From assembly GCA_026129745.1 (NCBI GenBank), contig JAHCHL010000006.1:62001-126000 (forward strand): DNA of 64,000 nucleotides. Direction: 5' to 3'. Under the pieces are notes generated by a model. It had not been told where the DNA came from and made no database searches. It worked only from the letters and a program-made list of their open reading frames with translations. Made by a program: the position numbers and the translations under genes. Below are positions 8,284 to 17,245 of this stretch, one piece after another; within the stretch, counting starts at the first letter, position 1; every line of letters begins with the position of its first letter. Source of the DNA: Fimbriimonadales bacterium (GTDB taxonomy: Bacteria > Armatimonadota > Fimbriimonadia > Fimbriimonadales > ATM1).

Positions 8284-9416
8284 TGCTTCCAAGTGTGCTT
8301 GATCCCCGCGTAACTCGCCTTGCCGAAATGCTCTGCAGTCACTCCACAAGTCTTGGCCCAGACGACACAGTGCTCATCCATGCATTTGATATCCCAAACG
8401 AGTCAGTCGCCGAAGTTGTGCGGGCTGCACACGCTACTGGTGCTCAAGTTGTAACTCGACTTGAGAGTTCTGTGGTCCGGCGACAAATGCTGCTTGGTAT
8501 CGAAGAAAGAAACATTGAAACGATCGCAAAGTGCGAACGCTTTGAGATGGAACAGATGACCGCTTACATCGCCCTAAGGGGCGGTGACAACTCAATGGAG
8601 ATGTCCGACGTGCCTGGCCAAACGTTGCAATCATGGCAGAAACTATACGGAGTTCCTGTCGTGTTTGAAGTTCGCGTCCCAAAAACAAAATGGGTGGTGC
8701 TTCGGTGGCCGTCGCCAGGGATGGCCCAGTCCGCAGGCATGAGTACTGCAGCGTTCGAGGACTTTTATTTCAAAGTCTGCACGCTGGATTATGCGAAGAT
8801 GAAGCGGGCAGTCGATCCGCTTGTCGAGCTGATGAATAAAGCGGACATGGTACATCTGAAAGGTCCTGGTACAGACCTCACTTTCTCTATCAAAGGAATA
8901 GGTGCAGTTCCTTGTACAGGTCTGAGAAATATTCCTGACGGAGAGTGCTTCTCTTGCCCAGTGAAGGAAAGCGTCAATGGAGTCGTGCAATACAATACCG
9001 TTTCCTTATATCAAGGCACCGAGTTTAGTGACGTTCGGTACGTTGTCAAGGACGGAAGAATCATTGAGGCCACAGCAGGCGCCAACACAGGCAAACTCAA
9101 TGAAATCCTCGACACAGATGAAGGTGCTCGCTACTTCGGTGAGTGGTCTCTCGGATTCAACCCTTATGTTCTCCACCCCATGAAAGACACGCTGTTCGAC
9201 GAGAAAATTGCCGGCTCGTTTCATTTGACTCCCGGTAACGCTTATGAAGGACCCGGCGGAAACGGAAACAAATCGGCGGTTCACTGGGATAAGGTGGTCA
9301 TTCAGCGTCCGGAGTACGGCGGCGGAGAGGTTTGGTTCGACGGAAAATTAGTCCGAAAGGACGGATTGTTCGTTTTGCCCGAACTAATGGGCCTGAATCC
9401 TGATCAACTGGCGTAG
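8283..9416 (+). CDS. M29 family aminopeptidase (AmpS/PepS-like)
   Basis: Cytoplasmic metallo-aminopeptidase releasing N-terminal residues. The family signature is present in the C-terminal half: NIPDGECF (Glu ligand), then GEWSLGFNP, then the histidine/aspartate region (FHLTPGNAYE, KSAVHWD). Length 377 is close to the usual 370-415. No signal peptide. It starts divergently from rtcB and is followed 9 bases later by the DedA gene, so the two are probably one transcript. Confidence 0.88.
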   Translation: MLPSVLDPRVTRLAEMLCSHSTSLGPDDTVLIHAFDIPNESVAEVVRAAHATGAQVVTRLESSVVRRQMLLGIEERNIETIAKCERFEMEQMTAYIALRGGDNSMEMSDVPGQTLQSWQKLYGVPVVFEVRVPKTKWVVLRWPSPGMAQSAGMSTAAFEDFYFKVCTLDYAKMKRAVDPLVELMNKADMVHLKGPGTDLTFSIKGIGAVPCTGLRNIPDGECFSCPVKESVNGVVQYNTVSLYQGTEFSDVRYVVKDGRIIEATAGANTGKLNEILDTDEGARYFGEWSLGFNPYVLHPMKDTLFDEKIAGSFHLTPGNAYEGPGGNGNKSAVHWDKVVIQRPEYGGGEVWFDGKLVRKDGLFVLPELMGLNPDQLA

Positions 9417-9425
9417 AGAATCAAG

Positions 9426-10097
9426 ATGGAGTGGCTCGGTGAGTTCTGGAATCAGATCATCCATTTGGACAAGACCCTCAGCGAAATAATCGCTCAGACA
9501 GGTTATTGGGTCTATGCAGTCCTTTTTGGCATCGTTTTTTTAGAAACTGGTTTCGTCATATTCCCCTTTTTGCCAGGCGACTCGCTGTTGTTTACGGCGG
9601 GAGTGCTGTCCCACGAAGGCGGTCTCAACGTCGGGATTCTTATGGCCCTATTTCCGTGTGCTGCGCTATGCGGAGACGTTACGAACTACACGATTGGCAA
9701 GTGGGTTGGGCCGCGGATCTTCAGAAACCCGAATTCAAGAATCCTCAATCCAAAGAACCTCGACAAAACTCATGCGTTCATGGAGAAATACGGGCCAAAG
9801 GCGATCATCATCGCACGGTTCGTGCCGCTCATTCGAACGATGTGTCCATTCGTCGCAGGAATGGGTTACATGACATTCGGGCGATTCATTCGCTACAGCG
9901 TCATTGGCGCGCTTGTTTGGACAGTCGTTTGTGTGGGGGCAGGATACTTGTTTGGGCAGATTCCAATCGTTAGACAGAACTTCGCAGTCGCTATACTCGG
10001 AATCATTCTTGTAACGATCATTCCTATTGCGGTCGAGTTCATCAGACATAGGAAAATCGCCAAGCGAGAAGCTTTAGCGGGTGAAGCTCATGATTAG
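9426..10097 (+). CDS. DedA family membrane protein
   Basis: DedA/DTT-superfamily membrane protein linked to lipid carrier (undecaprenyl phosphate) and phospholipid translocation and to proton-motive-force homeostasis. The conserved FLPGDSLL and RFVPLIRT motifs are present, with re-entrant loops and four or more hydrophobic segments (for example VYAVLFGIVFLETGFVIF and AVAILGIILVTIIPIAV). The start ATG lies 9 bases after the aminopeptidase stop. Its 3' end overlaps the convergent DUF985 gene by 24 bases. Confidence 0.92.
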   Translation: MEWLGEFWNQIIHLDKTLSEIIAQTGYWVYAVLFGIVFLETGFVIFPFLPGDSLLFTAGVLSHEGGLNVGILMALFPCAALCGDVTNYTIGKWVGPRIFRNPNSRILNPKNLDKTHAFMEKYGPKAIIIARFVPLIRTMCPFVAGMGYMTFGRFIRYSVIGALVWTVVCVGAGYLFGQIPIVRQNFAVAILGIILVTIIPIAVEFIRHRKIAKREALAGEAHD

Positions 10098-10538
10098 TTC
10101 CGCATGCTGCGGGTAATCGCGCAGCAATACCTCTCGATTCTGCATCTCAAAGTCTTGAAACTCGAAGCCAGGCACGACTGTGCAGGTGCAAAGACTGTAT
10201 GCTCCTGCCGTCTTCGCTGCCTGTTGGTAGTTTGGTCTAACAACGAGAACGCGATTCTCAGGTCCAACTTTTGCCTGCTCATGAAAGCCATCGTGAGACA
10301 GAGTGTGAATCTCTAGAGGATCGCCTTCGCAGAATTGCCATATCTCTTCTTGTCTTAGTTTGTGGAACGCAGAGAACGTCGTAGAATCAAGCAAGAACAG
10401 AATCGTCGTCGCGGCAGATCGGGCGCCGAATGGAGTTGAGACGATGATGGGGGAACGATAGATCTCCCGATACCAACCCCCTTCTGGATGCTCAAACAAT
10501 TGGAGGCTGTCAATCAGATTAGAGACTTCTCTATTCAA
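10074..10538 (-). CDS. DUF985 cupin-fold protein
   Basis: Small cupin of the DUF985 (YML079w-like) family. The signature HPEGGWYREIYRS opens the domain, with FHKLRQEEIWQFCEGDPLEIH as the first cupin motif and VVPGFEFQDFEM later. Function in the family is unknown; the fold resembles sugar epimerases and seed storage cupins. It overlaps the end of the dinG-like gene upstream by 8 bases, so it is the third gene of gap-dinG-DUF985. Confidence 0.88.
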   Translation of the reverse strand: MNREVSNLIDSLQLFEHPEGGWYREIYRSPIIVSTPFGARSAATTILFLLDSTTFSAFHKLRQEEIWQFCEGDPLEIHTLSHDGFHEQAKVGPENRVLVVRPNYQQAAKTAGAYSLCTCTVVPGFEFQDFEMQNREVLLRDYPQHAELIMSFTR

Positions 10539-12579
10539 TGTCGGTTCCTAAGCCTACGTGAGCAATTGCGTCGTAAATGTCGTGAAAGGCCTTCATGCCT
10601 TCAGGCAAATTGTCGAGAATCTCTTGTCCATATCGCTTGGTTGTTAGTCTTGCGTCGAGCACCGCGATAACTCCTCGATCAGATTGGTTTCTGATGAGTC
10701 TACCGGCACCCTGTCGCATCAGCATCTTGGCAAGCGGCAGGGAATAAGAAATGAATGGATTCTGGCCTTTCGACTCGATCCATGCTTGACGTGCAACTTG
10801 CGGTGGATCGACAGGAACTTCGAACGGCACGCGAACGAGCACAACGCAGGAAAGCGTGTCTCCAGGTGCGTCGAATCCGGTCCAAAACGATCGAAGAGCG
10901 AACAGAGACGAGCGCACGTCAGCCTTGAATGTTTCTCCGACGGTTGCGACTCCAAATCTGCTTTGAACATAAATGGGAAGTTCATCAGGAACTTCAACTC
11001 GATCTCTGACTTCATCCATTTCGCGCCGGCTATGAAATAGCACGAGCGTTCGCCCGTGCATTGCATTAATGATTTGGGATACTTCGCGCGCGACGGCATC
11101 GAAGTACTCGCTCTCCACACCCTGCTTTCTCGCTATGCTCGGGTCTGGGATCGTCCCTCGTTTTGGCAAGTACAGTGCCGCCTGGGACCTGAAGTCAAAC
11201 GGTGAGGGCAGGATTTCCTGGAAAGAGGGGACGCAACCGGTCAATTCTTTGTAAAACGAAAGCTCATTGTCGATTGCAAGTGTGGCAGACATCGAAACGG
11301 TCGGAAATCGCTCCCAGACCATCGACGAAAGGGGCTCAGCAAGCGCAATCGTGTCATAGCGCAGCTTTGCTCTTTCCATGTTGATCTGACTGTAGCTGAC
11401 TGAAACGCCTGCAGGCGAGAACAGCGCGCGAGATCCCGCGCCAAACTCTTCAATAAAGTAAGCATAGTTCCGAAGAGTGTCACTCGCATTGTCTGCCAGT
11501 CGCCTTTCGCCCCATTTTTCTATCATTCGACCAATGACTTCGATGAAGTTATCAGCAGAGTCTGCAACCTCATTTGCGATGCTCCGTGCTTTATCGATGA
11601 GGTCCTGAGTCGACATGGCAACAACTTGCGGATGCTGTCGCACTTCTGAAGGAGCTGCTACAAGAATTCCCGGCTTTTGCAACTCTATGCCATAGTCGTG
11701 CAGCGACTTTGCGCAGGAAGCGAGGGCTACGCGAAAACTCTCGCAGGCTTCCGTCCAACCACCAAGCGAATCCGCTTCGGCCGCAATCTGGAGAATCGCT
11801 TCTTCAGCCTTGTTGACAACTCCGATTACGACTCCGATACGTTCTTCGCTCAGTTCGAATTCAAAGGCGCTTTGCGCAGCTTGCGGAAAGTCGTGCGCTT
11901 CATCGAGAATTACAAAGTCAACCTCTCCGAAGAGCGACATATCACCGTCTGTGGCGTGTCTCAAAAGGGCATCCTGAAGGACAACACTATGATTAGTGAT
12001 CACAATTTCCGCGCGCTCCGCTGAGCGGCGTGCGCGATAGTAGAAACATCTGTCGTATCGATCGCACAGTCTTGCGGCGCAGACTGGCGGAGCACAGATC
12101 TCTTCCCATAGATTCGACATGTCGCTTCCGCGCTTGCTAATGAGCTGCCGAAACTCTGATTCGAGGCCCTTGTCGGCACGATACACGAAGGGCTTTATCA
12201 GTTGCGGAGCGTTCTGCTCGACGTTTACGATGCACGCATACCGCTGTCTTCCGATTAGGAACTCCGTCGTTGGCTGTTCGCCATCGAACAGGGAAAGCGC
12301 AAGCGGTAGATCACTTCTCCAGTACTGCTCGGCGAGCACGTTCGTGTAAGTTGCAATGACCGTTCTCTTGTTCGAATGAATTGCATGGGCGATGGCAGGA
12401 ATCAGCGCAGCCAGCGACTTACCGAGGCCAGTCGGCGCTTCGAAGACTCCAGTAGCACGCTCGGCGATACAGTCACCGATTAGCAAAGCAAGATGTTTCT
12501 GATCCGGGCGATCGACGAAGCCTGACTTCTTAGAAAGCTCTCGAAATGCAGCTTCAATCAAGCCGTGCGTCGACGACAA
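10531..12579 (-). CDS. dinG: DinG/XPD-type ATP-dependent DNA helicase
   Basis: Superfamily 2 helicase of the iron-sulfur class. Walker A EAPTGLGKS at 47-55 and DEAH at 226-229. Between them lie cysteines at 106, 162, 167, 172 and 178, four of which would hold the 4Fe-4S cluster. The C-terminal helicase half includes LVLFHSRREMDEV and LIRNQSDRGVIAVLDAR. The start is a TTG directly abutting the TAA of gap, so translation is likely coupled. No exonuclease domain is fused, unlike the Gram-positive form. A role in resolving R-loops or repair intermediates is inferred from the family. Confidence 0.92.
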   Translation of the reverse strand: MSSTHGLIEAAFRELSKKSGFVDRPDQKHLALLIGDCIAERATGVFEAPTGLGKSLAALIPAIAHAIHSNKRTVIATYTNVLAEQYWRSDLPLALSLFDGEQPTTEFLIGRQRYACIVNVEQNAPQLIKPFVYRADKGLESEFRQLISKRGSDMSNLWEEICAPPVCAARLCDRYDRCFYYRARRSAERAEIVITNHSVVLQDALLRHATDGDMSLFGEVDFVILDEAHDFPQAAQSAFEFELSEERIGVVIGVVNKAEEAILQIAAEADSLGGWTEACESFRVALASCAKSLHDYGIELQKPGILVAAPSEVRQHPQVVAMSTQDLIDKARSIANEVADSADNFIEVIGRMIEKWGERRLADNASDTLRNYAYFIEEFGAGSRALFSPAGVSVSYSQINMERAKLRYDTIALAEPLSSMVWERFPTVSMSATLAIDNELSFYKELTGCVPSFQEILPSPFDFRSQAALYLPKRGTIPDPSIARKQGVESEYFDAVAREVSQIINAMHGRTLVLFHSRREMDEVRDRVEVPDELPIYVQSRFGVATVGETFKADVRSSLFALRSFWTGFDAPGDTLSCVVLVRVPFEVPVDPPQVARQAWIESKGQNPFISYSLPLAKMLMRQGAGRLIRNQSDRGVIAVLDARLTTKRYGQEILDNLPEGMKAFHDIYDAIAHVGLGTDIE

Positions 12580-13593
12580 TTACAATCCTTTTTCGTTCAT
12601 CATTTGAATCAGATCTGCGACACGCATGGCGTATGCCCACTCGTTATCGTACCAGCCGATAACTTTCGCCATATTGTCGCCCATCGTCATTGTCAGTTCG
12701 GAGTCAATGATGCAGGAATAGTCAATTCCGACGAAGTCGCTGCTTACAAGAGGCTCGTCAGCGAGCCTCAGAATTCCCTCCATTGAGCCAGTCGCGGCAT
12801 CCATCATCGCTGAGTTAATTTCATCTTTCGACGCGCTCTTCTTTAGTGTCACCGTCAAATCGACCATGCTTACGGTCGGGATAGGGACTCTGACAGCGAA
12901 TCCATGAAGCTTTCCTTTCAGTTGTGGCAAGACGAGGCCAATTGCTTTTGCGGCACCCGTGCTTGTCGGAATGATGTTCTGCCCTGCGGCTCGCGCACGA
13001 CGCAAGTCACGATGTACCTGGTCTTGAATTCTCTGATCGTTGGTGTATGCGTGAATCGTGGTCATCAGACCTGCTTCGATCCCAAATGCGTCATCGAGAA
13101 CTTTGCACATCGGGGCAATGCAGTTTGTCGTGCAAGAGGCGTTGCTGATCACATGGTGATTCGCCGGGTCATAGGTTTCGTCGTTGACGCCTAAGACGAG
13201 AGTCGCATCTTCGCCTTTGGCTGGAGCGCTGATGACGACCTTCTTCACGGTTCCTCCGAGGTGCTTTGCAGCGCCGTCTCGATCCGTAAAGACCCCTGTC
13301 GATTCCACAACGACCTCGACTCCAAGCGCCGACCAGTCGATGCTCGATGGATCCTTTTCTGCAAAAGACCGAATCTCCTTTTTATCGACAATGAGCGCAT
13401 TAGCCTCGCTTGAAACCTCACCTTTATAGGGCCCGTACGTGCTGTCCCACTTGAACAAGTGTGCGTTTGTCTTCGGGTCGCTCAAGTCGTTGACTGCGAC
13501 GACTTCCAACACTCCTTGATACTCTTGCATGATGGCGCGCGCGGTCAGCCTTCCGATGCGCCCAAATCCATTGATTCCGACTTTAACCGACAT
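12580..13593 (-). CDS. gap: glyceraldehyde-3-phosphate dehydrogenase, type I
   Basis: Glycolytic enzyme converting glyceraldehyde-3-phosphate to 1,3-bisphosphoglycerate. The Rossmann motif is INGFGRIGR, an Asp follows the second strand (VAVNDLSD, favouring NAD), and the catalytic site is SNASCTTNCIAP with Cys154. The catalytic histidine is in TIHAYTNDQ. Length 337 is standard. It heads a minus-strand group with dinG and DUF985. A TATACT box about 20 bases upstream of the ATG is a candidate -10 and sits back to back with the promoter of the ABC permease gene. Confidence 0.97.
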   Translation of the reverse strand: MSVKVGINGFGRIGRLTARAIMQEYQGVLEVVAVNDLSDPKTNAHLFKWDSTYGPYKGEVSSEANALIVDKKEIRSFAEKDPSSIDWSALGVEVVVESTGVFTDRDGAAKHLGGTVKKVVISAPAKGEDATLVLGVNDETYDPANHHVISNASCTTNCIAPMCKVLDDAFGIEAGLMTTIHAYTNDQRIQDQVHRDLRRARAAGQNIIPTSTGAAKAIGLVLPQLKGKLHGFAVRVPIPTVSMVDLTVTLKKSASKDEINSAMMDAATGSMEGILRLADEPLVSSDFVGIDYSCIIDSELTMTMGDNMAKVIGWYDNEWAYAMRVADLIQMMNEKGL

Positions 13594-13632
13594 GGGGTGA
13601 TTCTCCGGCTACGAGTATATCCTGTCAGGCGT

Positions 13633-13638
13633 TATAAT
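13633..13638 (+). promoter_or_regulatory. -10 box (TATAAT) directly before the ABC permease start
   Basis: A perfect TATAAT ends 5 bases before the GTG at 13644, with no ribosome-binding site between. This predicts a leaderless mRNA. Confidence 0.65.
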
Positions 13639-13643
13639 CGAGT

Positions 13644-14822
13644 GTGTCCACTCGGTCGACTCGTGGCAACCCTCGCTACGCATCTCGAAAACCGCTTGCC
13701 GCGTGGGTGTTCCCAGTTAGAAACGTTGGCAAGTCACTCCCTTTGATGCTTGTGATCGTGCTTGCGGTTCTGCTCATTTCTGGGATTGTTTCGGTCATGA
13801 ATTCGATCCCGCTTTCCGTTCGCAATGTATATGGTTACAGCAAGCACATTACGGGCGCGACTCCAAGGGGAGACATGAGCTACTTCCCTGAACTGAAAGA
13901 ACACTTTGAACAGAGCCCAATACCAATCGAGCGAACCATCGTTGCTCGGACTGTTTTATTCAATGTTCGAAGCATCGTGGGACCTTGGCCGTTCGTTTTG
14001 CATGGGGTCTCCAATGCCGATGCATCCTATCTGGTCGAGAAGATCGGCTTGAAACTTGCAAAGGGTCGCTTTCCTGAGCCTGGGCAGCCCGAAGCGGTCA
14101 TTTCCGGACGAGTCGCGAGGAACCTTGGACTTTCTCTTGGCGATGTGCTTCTTAGACCGGATGACGAGAAGAACTACTCCCCATTCGAAGTGAAGATCGT
14201 CGGCATACTTTCAGGCTCGGAGTGGTTTGCGTTCACATCGTATGAATATCTGAAGGAGAATCATTTTCCACCTGTCGATGTTTTGATCTTCGCCACTCCC
14301 AATCTAAGTGAACAGCGAAAACTTGACGCGTGGGCAGAGGAGTCTTTGAAAAGTCAGCGAGCGCTCGTCTTCACATTTCCGTCGCTCGAAAGAGACACCC
14401 AGGAGACGTTTCGGATTCTGTTCAAGATTCTGAATGTCGTGGTCGCGCTGTTGGTCACGGTCATTACGTTAATGATGGCGATGCTAATCAACATTTACTT
14501 GAGTCAGCGTATTGTGGAGTTCGGGCTATTGCAAGCAATCGGCTTTACACAATCGAAGTTGATCAAGCGCGCCATCTATGAAGCGTCTCTGGTCGTCGCT
14601 ATCGGGTGGTTGTTCGGAGTTGCATCAGCGTGTGCGCTTCTGAGCGTCATTAGAAGCGTATTGATGGATCCGAGAGGCTTCTACATCGACCCCATGGATC
14701 CAGCAGCGTACGCCTATTCCATTCCCGTTCCAATCGCGATTCTAACAGCTGCAGCGGCCACAGTTTGGTGGCGATTTCGCAAGTTCGATCCCATATCAGT
14801 CGTTGAGAGGAGAGTCGCATGA
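13644..14822 (+). CDS. ABC transporter permease, FtsX/MacB/LolC-like
   Basis: Membrane subunit with the FtsX layout. One N-terminal helix (LMLVIVLAVLLISGIVSVM) is followed by a large periplasmic domain (about residues 60-250). Three C-terminal helices follow (VVVALLVTVITLMMAMLI, LVVAIGWLFGVASACALL, VPIAILTAAAATVWW), ending in the usual PISVVERRVA. It overlaps the ATPase gene by ATGA. Likely a mechanotransmission exporter or lipoprotein-type transporter; the substrate cannot be inferred. The GTG at 13644 is directly preceded by TATAAT. Confidence 0.88.
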   Translation: MSTRSTRGNPRYASRKPLAAWVFPVRNVGKSLPLMLVIVLAVLLISGIVSVMNSIPLSVRNVYGYSKHITGATPRGDMSYFPELKEHFEQSPIPIERTIVARTVLFNVRSIVGPWPFVLHGVSNADASYLVEKIGLKLAKGRFPEPGQPEAVISGRVARNLGLSLGDVLLRPDDEKNYSPFEVKIVGILSGSEWFAFTSYEYLKENHFPPVDVLIFATPNLSEQRKLDAWAEESLKSQRALVFTFPSLERDTQETFRILFKILNVVVALLVTVITLMMAMLINIYLSQRIVEFGLLQAIGFTQSKLIKRAIYEASLVVAIGWLFGVASACALLSVIRSVLMDPRGFYIDPMDPAAYAYSIPVPIAILTAAAATVWWRFRKFDPISVVERRVA

Positions 14823-15475
14823 TCGTTGCAAAGTCCGCGAGTCTTGTCTACTTCGATCATGGCCGCGAGATACACGCATGCCGCGATATCGATATGCAAG
14901 TCTCAGACAACGAGTTCGTTGGAATACTCGGACCCAGCGGAAGCGGAAAGTCTTCGCTGCTTTATCTGCTTTCAGGGCTGAAAAACTCGACTTCTGGCGA
15001 TGTCTCATTTCGCGGACAGTCATACAAGTCGTTGTCAGATCAAGAGCGATCGAATCTCAGATTGCGGGAGTTCGGGTTCGTGTTTCAGCAACCCTATCTT
15101 GTCGGCTACCTGACGGCGCTCGAAAACGTTCTGCTTGTCGACAACTCTTCGAGCGACTCGGTCACTCGCGCGGAGTCACTCCTCGATTCTCTTGGCTTGG
15201 GTGACCGCATGAATCGAATGCCGAGCGAGCTCTCAGGGGGAGAAAAGCAGCGAGTCTGTGTTGCACGAGCAATAATGTCTAGCCCGAGTGTCGTGTTCGC
15301 GGACGAGCCGACTGCATCACTAGACCACTCCGGGGGGCTGGCCGTTGTTTCGCTGCTTAGGCAACACCATCGAGGAGCAGTCGTGATGGTAACCCATGAT
15401 CCGTCGATGCTCGAAGACGCAGACAGGATCTTTACCATTGCCGAAGGCGTCGCATCTCCTGTACATTCGAAGTAA
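14819..15475 (+). CDS. ABC transporter ATP-binding protein (LolD/MacB type)
   Basis: ATPase partner of the preceding permease. Walker A is GPSGSGKSS, the Q-loop is in VFQQPYLVGY, the signature is LSGGEKQRVCVARA, Walker B is VVFADEPTASLD, and the switch histidine is in VMVTHDP. The 218-residue length fits stand-alone LolD/YknY-type ATPases. The start overlaps the permease stop by 4 bases, so the two are translationally coupled. Confidence 0.94.
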   Translation: MIVAKSASLVYFDHGREIHACRDIDMQVSDNEFVGILGPSGSGKSSLLYLLSGLKNSTSGDVSFRGQSYKSLSDQERSNLRLREFGFVFQQPYLVGYLTALENVLLVDNSSSDSVTRAESLLDSLGLGDRMNRMPSELSGGEKQRVCVARAIMSSPSVVFADEPTASLDHSGGLAVVSLLRQHHRGAVVMVTHDPSMLEDADRIFTIAEGVASPVHSK

Positions 15476-15537
15476 GCACTGAACTTTTGCGATTGACTTT
15501 CGTCGAAGCCTTCAACCTTGATTCAAGGGAGATGAAG

Positions 15538-16026
15538 ATGAGAACACTAATCGCAATCACAATCGGGCTAACCGCGATTTCGGTAGCCCTTGCCGTAACT
15601 TCCAGCACGGCCCAGGGCCGAGGAGCCATCAACGTTGGCGAACTCGGGCCGGGCGCGTTTTGGTTCCGCCTTGGAACGCACGGCGAGATAGTTCGCGGCG
15701 AAATAACCTTCCATGCCGGCAGACCCGAAAACCCCGCCATCAAAATCACGATGCCGCAAGTGCGCCACGCGGAGTGGAGCCGCAACGGTGTCAGATTCTC
15801 TGGGCCGGGAGCAATAGAGCGGGGCGGCAATTCGGTGCGATGTAGAGTCCTGGTTTATGCGGTCGACAACGGACATCCTCGCGAAACCGGCCTCGGCGAC
15901 TCGGTAGAGGACGACCACCGGCGAGACGCCTTCGGGATTCGTGCCATCGGGCCAAACGATGAGATCCTGTTCGAAGCCGAAGGTCGACTTCGAGCAGGCG
16001 ATATCGTCATCGATCACTCAAACTAA
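15538..16026 (+). CDS. secreted protein with a possible post-COAP-1-like domain
   Basis: I chose the ATG at 15538, with AGGGAG six bases upstream; the frame can extend to a TTG at 15487 but lacks support there. The signal peptide is MRTLIAITIGLTAISVALA with a cleavage region near TAQG. The mature part of about 140 residues is beta-rich: FWFRLGTHGEIVRGEITF, then RFSGPGAIERGG, then VYAVDNGHPRETG and DAFGIRAI. This order resembles post-COAP-1 domains, which occur in secreted proteins of unknown role. Tentative. A terminator follows. Confidence 0.6.
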   Translation: MRTLIAITIGLTAISVALAVTSSTAQGRGAINVGELGPGAFWFRLGTHGEIVRGEITFHAGRPENPAIKITMPQVRHAEWSRNGVRFSGPGAIERGGNSVRCRVLVYAVDNGHPRETGLGDSVEDDHRRDAFGIRAIGPNDEILFEAEGRLRAGDIVIDHSN

Positions 16027-16048
16027 CCCAGCAATACACTGACACTTT

Positions 16049-16077
16049 GGCGGAGCCAATCGGCTCCGCCGCTTTTT
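16049..16077 (+). terminator. Rho-independent terminator
   Basis: GGCGGAGCC-AATC-GGCTCCGCC (9-bp perfect stem) followed by GCTTTTT. It ends the ABC transporter/secreted protein unit. Confidence 0.9.
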
Positions 16078-16102
16078 CTCGTTCACCGGTATTCTTGTCG
16101 CG

Positions 16103-17245
16103 ATGAGATTTGCAACGCGAGCCGTGCATGCCGGACAACATTCCGACAACCCGTTCCGTCCTCTTTCGACGCCAATTTATCAGTCGGCAACATTCGAGTG
16201 GCAAGACTTCGATACAGAGGCTGTTCCCATGTATACACGTTATGGCAATCCGACTCGAACGGCAACGGAACAGACGCTTTCGGCTATCGAGGGATCTTCG
16301 GATGCGCTGCACCTTTCGTCCGGAATGGCCGCAATCGCAACGGTATGCTCCATTCTGCGACCAGGCGACCACGTCCTATGCACAAGAGATGTATACGGTG
16401 GAACGCACAAGCTGCTTTCAAAGTACATCACCGAATACGGGATTGACGTAACCTATGCGGATGCGTGCAAAATTGATGCATTCGCTTCAGAATTGAGAGA
16501 ATCGACTCGACTCGTATGGCTTGAGTCTCCGACCAATCCAACCATTCGAGTAGTGGACTTGCGCGCTTGTGCGAAGTTCGCAAAGAATGTTGGCGCAGTT
16601 GTCGTCGTTGACAATACATTCGCAACTCCCGTTTTGCAGAATCCGCTTGAGCTGGGTTGCGACGTTGTTATGCACTCGGCAACCAAGTACTTGAATGGCC
16701 ATAGCGATGTTGTGGGTGGTGCTCTCATGTGGAATGATGAAGCGTTCGGTATCTTTCGCGAATACGCCATGGCAGTTGGAAACACGCCAAGCCCGTTCGA
16801 CAGCTGGCTACTAAAAAGAGGCCTTTGCACCCTTGAACTTCGAGTCCTGCACCAGTCCGCAAGCGCACTCGCAATTGCAAAGTTTCTCGACGGGCATCAA
16901 GCGATCGAGCTCGTACACTATCCTGGCTTGTCGAGTGACGCAGGACATGACCTTGCAAAATCGCAAATGAAAGGCTTTGGCGGAATGCTCGCTTTCGTCG
17001 TCAAGGGAGGAGAAGACGGCGCGCGTACGGTTGCCAACTCTCTACGGACTGTCAAGGTCGCGGCGTCGCTTGGCGGAGTCGAATCGATCATCGGCTATCC
17101 GCCCGCCATGTCGCACGCTATGTTATCGGAACAAGAGCGAAGCGAAAGAGGAATCGCTCCTGGGCTTCTTCGGCTCAGTGTCGGCATCGAAGACCCACAA
17201 GACCTGATTGAAGACATCGAACAAGCCCTGAGCAAGGTGCATTGA
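16103..17245 (+). CDS. trans-sulfuration family PLP enzyme (cystathionine gamma-lyase/synthase or methionine gamma-lyase)
   Basis: PLP enzyme of the Cys/Met metabolism family. Landmarks are YTRYGNPTR (the tyrosine and arginine contacting PLP phosphate of the partner subunit), HLSSGMAAI, DNTFATP (Asp for the pyridine ring), and the Schiff-base lysine in HSATKYLNGHSD. The C-terminal LRLSVGIEDP binds the substrate carboxylate. Length 380 is typical. Synthase, lyase and methionine lyase cannot be separated by eye. The ATG at 16103 lies 7 bases after a TATTCT box. Its stop abuts the convergent aspS. Confidence 0.9.
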   Translation: MRFATRAVHAGQHSDNPFRPLSTPIYQSATFEWQDFDTEAVPMYTRYGNPTRTATEQTLSAIEGSSDALHLSSGMAAIATVCSILRPGDHVLCTRDVYGGTHKLLSKYITEYGIDVTYADACKIDAFASELRESTRLVWLESPTNPTIRVVDLRACAKFAKNVGAVVVVDNTFATPVLQNPLELGCDVVMHSATKYLNGHSDVVGGALMWNDEAFGIFREYAMAVGNTPSPFDSWLLKRGLCTLELRVLHQSASALAIAKFLDGHQAIELVHYPGLSSDAGHDLAKSQMKGFGGMLAFVVKGGEDGARTVANSLRTVKVAASLGGVESIIGYPPAMSHAMLSEQERSERGIAPGLLRLSVGIEDPQDLIEDIEQALSKVH

